DNA from: Diphasiastrum complanatum
Lineage: Eukaryota; Streptophyta; Lycopodiopsida; Lycopodiales; Lycopodiaceae
Reading direction: 5' to 3'
NCBI GenBank assembly: GCA_029204225.1
Contig: CM055100.1
Location: forward strand, 66,433,656-66,497,655
DNA: 64,000 nucleotides
The notes below the pieces were generated by a model that did not search any database, was not told the DNA's origin, and worked only from the letters and a program-made list of their open reading frames with translations. Below, piece after piece: positions 22,201 through 27,686 of this stretch; the first letter of the stretch is position 1, and every line of letters begins with the position of its first letter. The translations under genes and the position numbers were made by a program.

Positions 22201-24345
22201 AGGACTTCTATCACTCACCAAAGACATGGACACAAAGCTCTTGCTTGTAACAACTATAGTTCTCAAGCTTTACTCTTGTGCCAAGGACTACTACCAGCAG
22301 TCCCTTCCAAATATGAAAAGAATCTTTCCAAATATAGACGTGTCACTCAAAACATATGAGCATTCTTTCATTGCACTTGCTGAACCTACAGTGCTCTGAC
22401 AGTTCTTCCTGGTCTGAATGGGTCGCTGGACACCTGGACACTCCGATTTTCTAAATGTACTTCATGGTAAAAACGCTAACTCCTGCTTTGATAGAGGGCC
22501 TCGCAATGTTGCACGAATCGGCGATTCGAATTCGAATCGGCCGACTGGTAAAAAAGGCCCATATCGGGCCATAGTTGTAATGGTTCATGTGCCATTGAAT
22601 CCACATGAGGGTGTTGTCAAACTCCAGCACAAGGCTTGGCTTAATGACTGAATATCATTGGACTGTGCACAATTCAGATCCGTTTGTTGCTAATTTGATG
22701 GTTTCTTTGTTTATTTATGGCAAGTTAATGGATGCTCTTCAAGTTTTATTCCAGTTTTTTTAATGTGCAAGGTGTACTACTCAACTACATCGTACATGCT
22801 AAATTGTTGTGATAGTGCATATAAATGGTAATTGGCAATTGACATTATGGTATCAAAGCTCCAGATCAACAATCAGCATCAATTTTATTGAATACAATTG
22901 AAGAATTTGTGAACCATTTGAACTGCAAGAATGCTAATTTGTGAACCATTTGGACTATAGGAATGATATTACATACCTTAATTGTTGATTCTCTTCAAAG
23001 TTGTAGCTGCACTCCAATTTTTTTTCAGATGTTCGAATCGGCCAATTCGAACCTGACCCAACCGATTTGAACCGTTCGAATCGGCCGATTCGAATCGATG
23101 CATTAAACTATGACAGGAAGGAGTAATCTGGATTCTGAAATAAGTTTCTAGTTAGTTAGCAAAAAAGCTGACACAAAATATTAAACTGTGCTGTCAAGCT
23201 TTCGAAGTGACTTGAAACTGTCGCGCAAGTGCCAGCTCTTTTAACCGTCACAACATCGAGGCCCTAATCCGTGACTTCCGCTGAAGACATCAGGCGATGA
23301 ATCTTTCTGGAGTGGTATCCAGGGGAAGTGAAGAACAATCAACCCAAACTGATAAGTAGCAAACATCTATCATGACTAGGAATTTGAAAATGCTAGGGCA
23401 GTCTGACAGAAAAAAATTTCATTGTGTTTCAGGAAGTAACAGAACAAATATTTAATCCCACCTCACATCTCTGAAGCTTCTGTCCTCTCCCAGTTTCACC
23501 TCCACGTACAGAAACGCGCACATCAACCTCCCTCACGAGGTTACTATGATTATGTATGGCATTGCCGACTTTCCCCTCGATATAGCCTTTAATTGCATCT
23601 GTTAACTGTAAATTGCATTCCACACGGAAAAAGTTTAGCCACATTTGAGCCTCATAGGTTCGCCCTTAGGGCTCTGGAAAACATAAAATTACGATTGGAA
23701 TTCTGAGAGTTAGAACCCTAGTCAGAAACGGCCTCAACAATTTATTATGTGGAGAGCTAAAGTCCAAACCTTGCCAAACATCTCTCAAGCTCAACAAAAA
23801 CATTAATTAGAACAAGCTTTTCCAAATATTTTGCTAAGAGGCAAACGTGATCTAGCAGTATGTCTAAATATTTGACTAGTTTCACAGTTATACCTATTGG
23901 TAGATGGTATTAAAAGGTCAAAAGAACAAGCATACTGGCCAGGTCTTGGATTTGATGATTGCGTCGCAGTAGATATTCAGCTACCGTATTCTTGCACAGT
24001 GGATGGTAGAATCAAGTACTGACACAATAAAAACGTTGAATCAATAGTAGATACCTCCATGTGCTTTCCCTGGATGATAAGGCGCACAGATGCTAAAGTG
24101 CCTCCCCAGGCCATGCAAGTTATTTTGCATTTATGGGAACCACTGGAAGAGCTTAGAAGCATGCTTGAATCCAGAAGAGACTGTCCCTGAAGCGCACATC
24201 TCATACTGGAAAATGCCGGAACTGCATATGAAGCTCCTGTCACGAAACTGCTTCTAAGCCAAACTTTACCAGAAGCTGAAACGGCAGCAGGAGCACAGCA
24301 CACAGGGGACATTATGCATCCCCCATCCCACACCATCAATACCAT
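3545..24345 (-). CDS. PSRP1: Chloroplast ribosome hibernation factor, PSRP1 / long HPF (five exons)
   Basis: Coding exons on the minus strand: 24345-24055, 23605-23462, 4350-4105, 3872-3764 and 3660-3545. All four joins keep frame with GT donors and AG acceptors, giving about 301 residues, close to the length known for plant PSRP1. Residues 1 to about 85 are Ser/Ala-rich with few acids and look like a transit peptide. The S30AE/HPF N-domain follows (LIIQGKHME, then [14 protein letters not shown], then [14 protein letters not shown]). After a charged linker comes the dimerisation domain ([43 protein letters not shown]). The family binds the ribosomal decoding region and stabilises idle ribosomes; the long form promotes 100S dimers in bacteria. 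The start is the first in-frame ATG after a possible 5'UTR acceptor near 24403. The third intron is about 19.1 kb and full of transposons. No stop or frameshift is seen in any exon. Confidence 0.93.
3764..3872 (-). CDS. PSRP1: PSRP1 coding exon 4: C-terminal dimerisation domain
   Basis: Starts [18 protein letters not shown] after the acceptor attctcag and ends within the Gly codon of RNAESG at a gcg/gtaag donor. It includes GHDFYAFRN, a signature of the long-HPF C-terminal domain. The intron on its 3' side is only 103 bases. Confidence 0.93.
4105..4350 (-). CDS. PSRP1: PSRP1 coding exon 3: end of HPF domain and linker
   Basis: Begins after ggtttacag with [16 protein letters not shown] and includes the helix [19 protein letters not shown]. 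It then runs into a charged linker and ends LPDE before gtagtt. It is 82 codons, phase 0 at both ends. It joins directly to exon 2 across the giant intron in the order expected of the family, which argues the intron is spliced and not a rearrangement breakpoint. Confidence 0.92.
4474..4529. repeat. (GA)28 microsatellite
   Basis: Uninterrupted GA run following a GT/CG stretch (gtgtgtgtgcgttcgtgcgt). Arg-Glu open frames over it are artefacts of the repeat. Confidence 0.97.
4719..4812. repeat. 47-bp tandem duplication
   Basis: taggaagcatctatagtaat occurs at 4719 and 4766, each followed by c-gctttttgctttt and the first also by agctacccaaaa. Two near-identical copies in the PSRP1 intron. Confidence 0.85.
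5540..5640. repeat. Small word-repeat insert (GAAACG type)
   Basis: Between accatggttgcaaccaaa and ttgagcacgggttgg lie repeated, partly inverted words: tttgaaatg, gtgaaacgtttgaaacgcat, ttcgtttcaaca, tttgg. A related insert with the same word family lies at 6495-6570, beginning gtcatagttatgaccaaa and containing gaaacatcc, gtgaaacg and gaac. Confidence 0.5.
5790..5809. repeat. Homopolymer C(14)G(6) junction
   Basis: A run of 14 C directly followed by 6 G. It can fold or form a G-rich structure, and it is also a typical site of sequencing error. No gene overlaps. Confidence 0.8.
6845..6975. repeat. Small word-repeat insert (GTATTTGAAAT type)
   Basis: acatggttggtgg on the left and catatggttgcaactatg on the right enclose an A13 tract, cgtatttgaaatgggtatc, tttccaaatgcatttgga and nearby short palindromes. 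It has the same layout as the inserts at 9.0 and 10.7 kb: a gttgca-type edge, a homopolymer, then a repeated word. Confidence 0.45.
7005..7915 (+). pseudogene. Ty3/gypsy fragment: RT leader and retropepsin
   Basis: At 7005-7110 the reading [19 protein letters not shown] matches the short conserved stretch that leads into gypsy reverse transcriptase. It is out of its normal order. From about 7190 a retropepsin domain is seen: [19 protein letters not shown] (normally DSGSTHSF, so the catalytic Gly is replaced by Asp) and, after a stop at 7343, [18 protein letters not shown] and [16 protein letters not shown]. The ORF continues to a stop at 7913-7915 through a Ser/Val-rich linker. The domain order RT leader-protease and the internal stop show a rearranged, dead copy. 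It abuts a gag fragment in the opposite orientation at about 7.9 kb. Confidence 0.75.
7881..8442 (-). pseudogene. Ty3/gypsy gag fragment, inverted
   Basis: Starts [17 protein letters not shown] with a Pro/Gly-rich region in one frame, then shifts frame into a retrotransposon Gag domain: [80 protein letters not shown] is the hallmark of plant gypsy Gag. It lies head-on against the plus-strand protease fragment, an arrangement impossible in an intact element, where gag precedes protease on the same strand. An inversion or a template-switched insertion explains it. Confidence 0.8.
8443..8704 (-). pseudogene. LINE ORF1 fragment fused to gypsy gag
   Basis: Reading [16 protein letters not shown], then [21 protein letters not shown]. 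This parallels ORF1 of the LINE at 16.35 kb ([31 protein letters not shown]) and the one at 11.7 kb ([11 protein letters not shown]), that is, a coiled coil leading into an RNA-binding (RRM-like) domain. It stops at the Gly after RGLPTEG and runs into the gag fragment. A (CT)n tract precedes it on the coding strand, as with LINE copy 2. Confidence 0.7.
8706..8781. repeat. (GA)38 microsatellite
   Basis: Uninterrupted dinucleotide run. On the minus strand it reads (CT)n immediately 5' of the LINE ORF1 fragment. Arg-Glu or Leu-Ser open frames here are artefacts. Confidence 0.97.
8905..9090. repeat. Small word-repeat insert (GGAAC/GCATTCC type)
   Basis: After an A11 tract the words gcattccgag, gtggaatcccggaacacg, cctggaacgtg, atccagaacgcattcc and aaaacgtc repeat a GGAA(C/T) core in both orientations. 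The edges resemble the insert at 6.9 kb (tttgatacccatattgg against gtatttgaaatgggtatc). The stretch 9.1-9.9 kb shows only weak, stop-ridden similarity to retroelement polyprotein and no clear domain. Confidence 0.45.
9980..10530 (+). pseudogene. Ty3/gypsy reverse transcriptase N-terminal fragment
   Basis: Broken by several stops and small indels, but the order of motifs is clear. An [11 protein letters not shown] motif near 10160 (plant gypsy FAWSYEDMPG region) is followed by [11 protein letters not shown], then [21 protein letters not shown], then [14 protein letters not shown]. These are RT fingers and palm motif A (F-D replaced by Y-L-D). A 74-bp tRNA-like insertion with a 15-bp target duplication interrupts it at 10058-10131. 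The 3' half with the YxDD box is missing. Confidence 0.75.
10058..10131 (+). mobile_element. tRNA-derived SINE-like insertion with 15-bp target duplication
   Basis: gggttggctcggttggttag resembles the 5' part and A box of a tRNA (consensus TRGCNNAGYNGG). It is followed by a tail gaaatgcaaag...tcccagaag and A-rich sequence. The 74-bp segment is flanked by perfect 15-bp direct repeats, attataaggactaca at 10043-10057 and 10132-10146, the expected signature of target-primed retrotransposition. The target is a gypsy RT fragment, so the SINE is younger than that fragment. No convincing B box is visible, so it may be truncated. Confidence 0.65.
10670..10765. repeat. Small word-repeat insert (AGAATCGTACGGAATC type)
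   Basis: catagttgcactacgattctgaatcatag on the left, then cagaatcgtacggaatca and a T15 tract with a second T8. The edge word catagttgca matches other members of the group (6.96, 22.56 kb). No coding. Confidence 0.5.
11052..12289 (+). pseudogene. LINE copy 1 ORF1: Ala/Pro-rich N-terminus, coiled coil, RRM-like domain
   Basis: First part (11052-11708, ATG after the CT leader) is extremely Ala/Pro/Leu-rich with imperfect LPA-type repeats ([33 protein letters not shown]). A +1 change near 11690 leads to the second frame (to 12289) with a heptad-rich coil from [12 protein letters not shown] to [14 protein letters not shown]. It then carries [20 protein letters not shown] and an RRM-like fold ending [11 protein letters not shown]1p of L1-type elements binds its own RNA and trimerises through the coil. 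The frame change may be a decay event or a real overlap; copy 2 lacks the N-terminal part so cannot decide it. Confidence 0.75.
12386..13030 (+). pseudogene. LINE copy 1 ORF2 N-terminus: apurinic-type endonuclease
   Basis: Reads [20 protein letters not shown] (N-containing first motif), [12 protein letters not shown] (catalytic Glu in ETHE), [25 protein letters not shown], and [18 protein letters not shown] (GDFN). The frame then stops at 13030. The continuation [14 protein letters not shown] is in the next frame, so the SDH end of the domain is cut off by a frameshift. This domain nicks target DNA to prime reverse transcription. Confidence 0.8.
13788..14801 (+). pseudogene. LINE copy 1 ORF2: reverse transcriptase
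   Basis: Motifs in order: [65 protein letters not shown] (catalytic Asp A), [21 protein letters not shown], and [11 protein letters not shown] (catalytic YADD intact). A stop at 14556-14558 is followed in the same frame by [18 protein letters not shown] and [11 protein letters not shown] (thumb region). The non-LTR class is clear from [12 protein letters not shown] and the YADD spacing. Confidence 0.88.
15484..15773 (+). pseudogene. LINE copy 1 ORF2 C-terminus: zinc-binding region
   Basis: [19 protein letters not shown] followed by [16 protein letters not shown] gives a C-x2-C ... H-x4-C pattern, the reverse-transcriptase-associated zinc-binding end of plant and other LINEs. Same frame as the RT. 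About 400 bases of 3'UTR follow before the pyrimidine tail. Confidence 0.7.
16197..16280 (+). repeat. (TTTC)n(CT)n LINE tail microsatellite
   Basis: aataaagc then four to five tttc units and a long perfect ct run. It is the 3' tail of LINE copy 1 and at the same time the boundary of LINE copy 2. Confidence 0.9.
16346..16900 (+). pseudogene. LINE copy 2 ORF1 (C-terminal two thirds, open)
   Basis: One open frame with TAA at the end: coil region ([20 protein letters not shown]), then [39 protein letters not shown], and end [17 protein letters not shown]. The frame is open upstream to the CT tract. It lacks the Ala/Pro-rich N-terminus of copy 1. Confidence 0.8.
16946..18280 (+). pseudogene. LINE copy 2 ORF2 endonuclease and linker, catalytic residues lost
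   Basis: [20 protein letters not shown], then [12 protein letters not shown] (the Glu of the ETHES motif is Lys), [41 protein letters not shown] (Gly of GDFN is Arg), a stop at 17591, then in a new frame [17 protein letters not shown] and [12 protein letters not shown] (SDH box kept). The linker to RT follows to 18280. The Glu loss alone should abolish nicking. Confidence 0.8.
18408..19178 (+). pseudogene. LINE copy 2 reverse transcriptase
   Basis: [57 protein letters not shown], then [30 protein letters not shown] and [13 protein letters not shown], across two frameshifts (about 18722 and 18930) and a stop. All catalytic boxes are recognisable. It is cut off at about 19178, shortly after the palm domain. 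Confidence 0.82.
19340..20283 (+). pseudogene. Ty3/gypsy reverse transcriptase and RNase H start
   Basis: [56 protein letters not shown], stop, then [34 protein letters not shown], a frameshift, then [20 protein letters not shown] and FDDIVFYS (YFDD). A further shift gives [22 protein letters not shown] and [16 protein letters not shown] (start of RNase H). Gypsy order is clear. The fragment lacks integrase and LTRs. Its 5' edge touches the truncated LINE copy 2; 19180-19340 is unassigned filler. Downstream 20.3-21.05 kb is unassigned. Confidence 0.85.
21095..21312. repeat. Small word-repeat insert (GGTTCGAAACC type)
   Basis: ttacaccacgattcgaacc on the left, gaggttcgaaatgcggttcgatgcaaca on the right. 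In between are some ten copies of a cggttcga/tcgaaccg word, an A13 tract and two T-runs. The outer parts are inverted with respect to each other. Confidence 0.6.
22498..22600. repeat. Small word-repeat insert (CGATTCGAATCGG type)
   Basis: tgttgcacgaatcggcgatt, cgaattcgaatcggccgact, then taaaaaaggcccatatcgggcc and atagttgtaatgg. The gttgca and catagttg edges are shared with the 10.7-kb and 6.9-kb members. Confidence 0.55.
23022..23115. repeat. Small word-repeat insert (TTCGAATCGGCC type)
   Basis: T8 tract, then gttcgaatcggccaattcga, cccaaccgatttgaacc, gttcgaatcggccgattcga and atcgatgcattaaactatg. It uses nearly the same word as the 22.5-kb insert but a different layout, 350 bases upstream of PSRP1 exon 2. 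Confidence 0.55.
23462..23605 (-). CDS. PSRP1: PSRP1 coding exon 2
   Basis: Starts after the acceptor aatttacag with [17 protein letters not shown] and ends RGQKLQRCE before gtggga. It is 48 codons, phase 0 at both ends, and covers the first helix and central strands of the HPF domain. The preceding intron (23606-24054) is ordinary in size; the following one is the 19-kb intron. Confidence 0.92.
24055..24345 (-). CDS. PSRP1: PSRP1 coding exon 1: transit peptide and start of HPF domain
   Basis: Reads from MVLMVWDGG through a Ser/Ala-rich stretch and ends in [10 protein letters not shown] just before a gtatct donor. This is the first beta strand of the S30AE domain. The phase at the end is 0. 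The frame is open further 5' to about 24381 without an ATG, and a cag acceptor near 24403 suggests an upstream noncoding exon. A second in-frame ATG lies three codons on. Confidence 0.85.
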
Positions 24346-24975
24346 CACTTTGCCACACTCCTGATACTGCTCCGTTTCCAAGACTAACTGAAGAGGTTAA
24401 GTTCAACAACGTGCGCAATCGCTCTCACAGGCCTAGAAAGAGAATATTTGTGAACCTATGTCTGGCCAAAAAGATTAACAAATTCAATGATTCTTTATCA
24501 ATGCAAAGCTTAATCTCATCATAAGCAGAAATAGTAATTCTGTAAGAGAAACATATAACATATAGAAAGAGATATGTGCTTATAGCCTACATTCATAACA
24601 GAACCTCCTTAAATAGAACTCAACATCACTCCTGGAGAGCATTAGAAACACCTCAATCTAGAAATATTCAAACATAAACGAAAAAATGCACTAAAGAAAG
24701 AGCTCACTTCAGTTCTTAAAGCTTGTTAGACTCGCAAAAATAATACACAATTCACTCCAACGAAAACATAAATCGCTATAAACAAATTATACACAATGCA
24801 TTCTGGTAAGCTGGAACCTACCAGAAACACCTCAGGCCATACGTTTGTCCAAAGAAACGAAGTATGATTATACTAAGTAGAGCGGTTATAACCTACGAGA
24901 ATTGAGTGGCCTGTCAAAGAAACCAAAAATTCAACTCAAACAAGGCGAAAATGTTGTTATAAGAAAGGGCCTACC

Positions 24976-25258
24976 AGAATCACCACGGGCAGAAAATATT
25001 TCAACAGAAACTGCAAAACTTAACGACTGACTGTTCACTGTACCAAACTGATGTCAGCTTCAAACAATCACCATTTCAAAAAAAACAAAAGGATTATGAA
25101 ACAAAAACAAAGATGCCACCAGAATCACCACGGGCAGAAAAAATTTCAACAGAAACTGCAAAACTTACCGACTGTTCACTGCAGCAAACTGATGTGAGCT
25201 TCAAACAATCACCATTTCAAACAAAAACAGAAGGATTATGAAACAAAAACAAAGATGC
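24976..25258. repeat. 145-bp tandem duplication upstream of PSRP1
   Basis: agaatcaccacgggcagaaa begins copies at 24976 and 25121. Both contain caacagaaactgcaaaactta, gttcactg, gcttcaaacaatcaccattt and acaaaaacaaagatgc, with a few percent divergence. It lies 0.6-0.9 kb 5' of the PSRP1 start codon, so it may fall in the promoter or first intron. The rest of 24.4-25.6 kb shows no gene; a gatcgatcg-rich patch is at 25290-25360. Confidence 0.85.
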
Positions 25259-25634
25259 AATGATAATTGATTGATTGCCTGATGGATTGATTGATCGATC
25301 GACGATTGTATCGATTAATGCAAGCATCGGATACGTTTCCAGAGCACACACGATCGATCGGAGAGACGATGAGAAATCTGGAAGGCGTGAATCAGAAGAC
25401 CGGATTAACCAGTTACCATTCACCTGCAAAACATCGGTGATGCGACTGGCTCAGCCAGTTGCGACTGCCTCAGCCAGTTGCCTAGGATTAGGATCAGCCA
25501 ATTCATAAAGCTTTTGACACGAAGAAGTGTCATCCACACCGTTAAACCAATGCTCATCTAACGGTGCTTATTTTTTATTTTTTTTGAAAGCTTAAAGATA
25601 ATGTCAGATATTCACAAATATACAAGTACAATAA

Positions 25635-25659
25635 GGGCGTGTGGCAAGCCACGTGGCCC
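25635..25659. other. GC-rich hairpin near the 3' side of the Helentron core
   Basis: gggc gt gtggc aa gccac gt ggccc: two stems (gtggc/gccac and gggc/gccc) separated by an internal gt/gt bulge, in an AT-rich setting about 280 bases beyond the endonuclease end. Rolling-circle elements often carry a hairpin near the 3' end, but no clear terminus motif follows, so the link is tentative. Confidence 0.35.
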
Positions 25660-25935
25660 TGCCTTTTATTTTATTTTATTTTACATGTGTCAGAGTAAAT
25701 GTAAATGTTGACACAAAAGATGGGGAAAGGCATCTCAGTACAAAAAATTGCATGTGGAAAATGTGAATGTTACAAGGTGGTTTGAAAGTTATTGTTTGAT
25801 GCAAGTCACAAGGCAGGGCAGTTACAGGGTTATTCTCATCTTGTCCAAGAATGCAATGACAGTAATGCTGCTCCTTATGTTGAGCACCATGAGAACCAAC
25901 ACCACTTCCGGCAATAGGAACTCGATGAAGGAGAC

Positions 25936-26675
25936 TTACACAATATCTGGGTCACTATCTAGGTAATAAATTGGTGAGTGGTCACTCCAGTAACAGTGTG
26001 TGACTCCGTAAAAGTTTTTTGAGTTGTGTGCATTTGTCCATATATGATCTAATTGGCTTCCATACAATGTTGTTGGTGTAGTGATAGTTTGTTGGAAACC
26101 ATGATTTTGCATGAATGTCGTAAGATGGTTGGCATGGTTGTTGGAAGCAAGCATATTGATATTGAAGTCTCCAAGAATGGTCGTTGGTGTTGGTATGTCT
26201 GTGGATGCATTTTGTGACATATCCTTTATTGTATTCAAGAAACTCATCAAATTTGAATTCAGTTTTCGATACACTGCAAGCACAATCATACTATATGGTC
26301 TGTTCACATTGAAATAAGCTTTGATAATTTCTGCGACATCTGTATTGTGTGTATGTCATAACAATGCAATTGTTGGGTACGGTCATAGTATATGGTTGTG
26401 CCAAAGAAACAGTAATTTTGTATGGCATGGAAATTCCTGGTCAAGTATGATGCTTGGTTGTGGTTTCTTGTTTATTGGAAACACAAGATATTTGAGCTCA
26501 TTAAATTGTAATCCGCTAAAATATCAATTTCATGTTTTTGCAATGAGACAGTGTTTAAAGATTGAATAACAAGGTGTGTAGTTTTAAAATGCTCCATGAT
26601 AGGAATTTGAATGCGCCAATTTGCATGATTGCGAAGGTGGTGCATTTCTTTTCTAATACATGGGTTGACTTTCAT
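25936..26675 (-). pseudogene. Apurinic-like endonuclease domain of the Helentron
   Basis: Directly continues the helicase frame: VNPCIRKEMHHLRNH, then IQSLNTVSLQKHEIDILADY and NILCFQ with a stop at the position of the catalytic Glu (FQ-stop-TR where FQETR is expected). After a frameshift: VLAVYRKL, TTILGDFNINML (GDFN), TPTTLYGSQLDHIWTN, and HCYWSDHSPIYYLD (SDH). All four motif blocks of the exonuclease-endonuclease-phosphatase fold are present in order. The element ends coding at 25936. Confidence 0.87.
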
Positions 26676-26720
26676 ATGTTGATTATGGAGCGGGGTGGTT
26701 AAATATAAATTTTTAATGTT

Positions 26721-27320
26721 TCATATTCTAGATAGAGCTGTATATGTCAAACCATGTTTGTTGGTTCCGGTAGGATTGAAAATTACATGTTCCATCGTTA
26801 GACCTTGTGCACGATGTATAGTACGAGCAACAACAAGTTGTACAGGAAACTGGTTTTGTGTAATAGTATATAAAAATGAGGATCCTATTTGGAATTCTTT
26901 ACTAACTTTGTAAATTGGTGTCCATGTTTCTGGTATATGTTTCATTGTATAGAAGTGACTATGGGCAAGTCGTGTTTTCTGGCCAATGCGTGAATCGAGA
27001 AATTGAATCCAAATAATATCAGTTGCCACTGTGGTCGTTTTTGTTTGAAATAGACCATCAGCACCATTTACAAGACCATCTTCAATATTGATGTTTGAAC
27101 TACATATTTCAACAAGCATGCCTGTTTTGACAACTATAGTTTTCCATAAACCAACAGTGTTTTTTGGTTTTTCAGAAATGGATATTGATTTGCTAGATGT
27201 GCAAGAGCGTGTGTCCTTTGCGTGTAGGTAAAAACTAGTGCCCTCTGCTTGCTTAAAAGCTTGTTCATTGTGTGTTTCCATTTCTTTATTAGTATGGCAC
27301 AGGCAAGGGGCGTATTCAAA
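26721..27320 (-). pseudogene. PIF1-type helicase, C-terminal part
   Basis: LWKTIVVKTGMLVEICSSNI followed by EDGLVNGADGLFQ matches the PIF1/Helitron segment normally written LKVGARVMLxxNINVEDGLVNG. Then come RTIHRAQGLTMEHVIFNP (helicase motif V/VI region) and GLTYTALSRI (end of the helicase). The nucleotide-binding front half is absent; the upstream 400 bases hold only a stop-ridden stretch. The helicase of Helitrons unwinds the donor strand after nicking. Confidence 0.87.
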
Positions 27321-27686
27321 ATGGGTTTATAAGACTGTTGGTTAATCCAGTGAACGTCTTCGCCAGTTTGAGTGGCTTCTCTTATTCGATTCTATATCCC
27401 AATGTATGTGTCATCAGTTTGGCGCATTGTTTGTGTTAATTCATAACAATGCAACAATTTATTCCAATACGATAATTTGAATGCATTGAGAGAGGCATCA
27501 TCAGATTTAAAAATCCATGCATCTAAAACAGGGCCCGTTTAAAAAAGATCACAAGTCATTACGTCAAGATCTCCAGAAAAAGAGGTTGGTCTATGTTTTA
27601 TTGATCGAAGTCGTTGATCGGCGAATTGGAAAATACGATGGCCTATCAAAGATATTTCATCAAAATCTGGTTCAAGTTGTTGTAGG

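Larger units (their letters stand above)
4351..23461 (-). other. PSRP1: 19.1-kb intron of PSRP1 packed with transposable elements
   Basis: Bounded by a gtggga donor next to 23462 and a tttacag acceptor next to 4350. Inside are gypsy fragments (7.0-8.4, 9.9-10.5, 19.2-20.3 kb), LINEs (8.4-8.7, 10.9-19.2 kb), a SINE-like insertion (10.06 kb), GA/CT microsatellites and small palindromic-word inserts. Most elements sit on the strand opposite to the gene. Stretches 4.9-6.8, 20.3-21.1, 21.3-22.5 and 22.6-23.0 kb show no recognisable coding domain. Confidence 0.88.

Noticed and set aside
3545-24345. Idea that PSRP1 is split into two separate gene fragments
   Set aside because: Exon order, phases and splice sites all fit one gene, and no exon carries a stop or frameshift.
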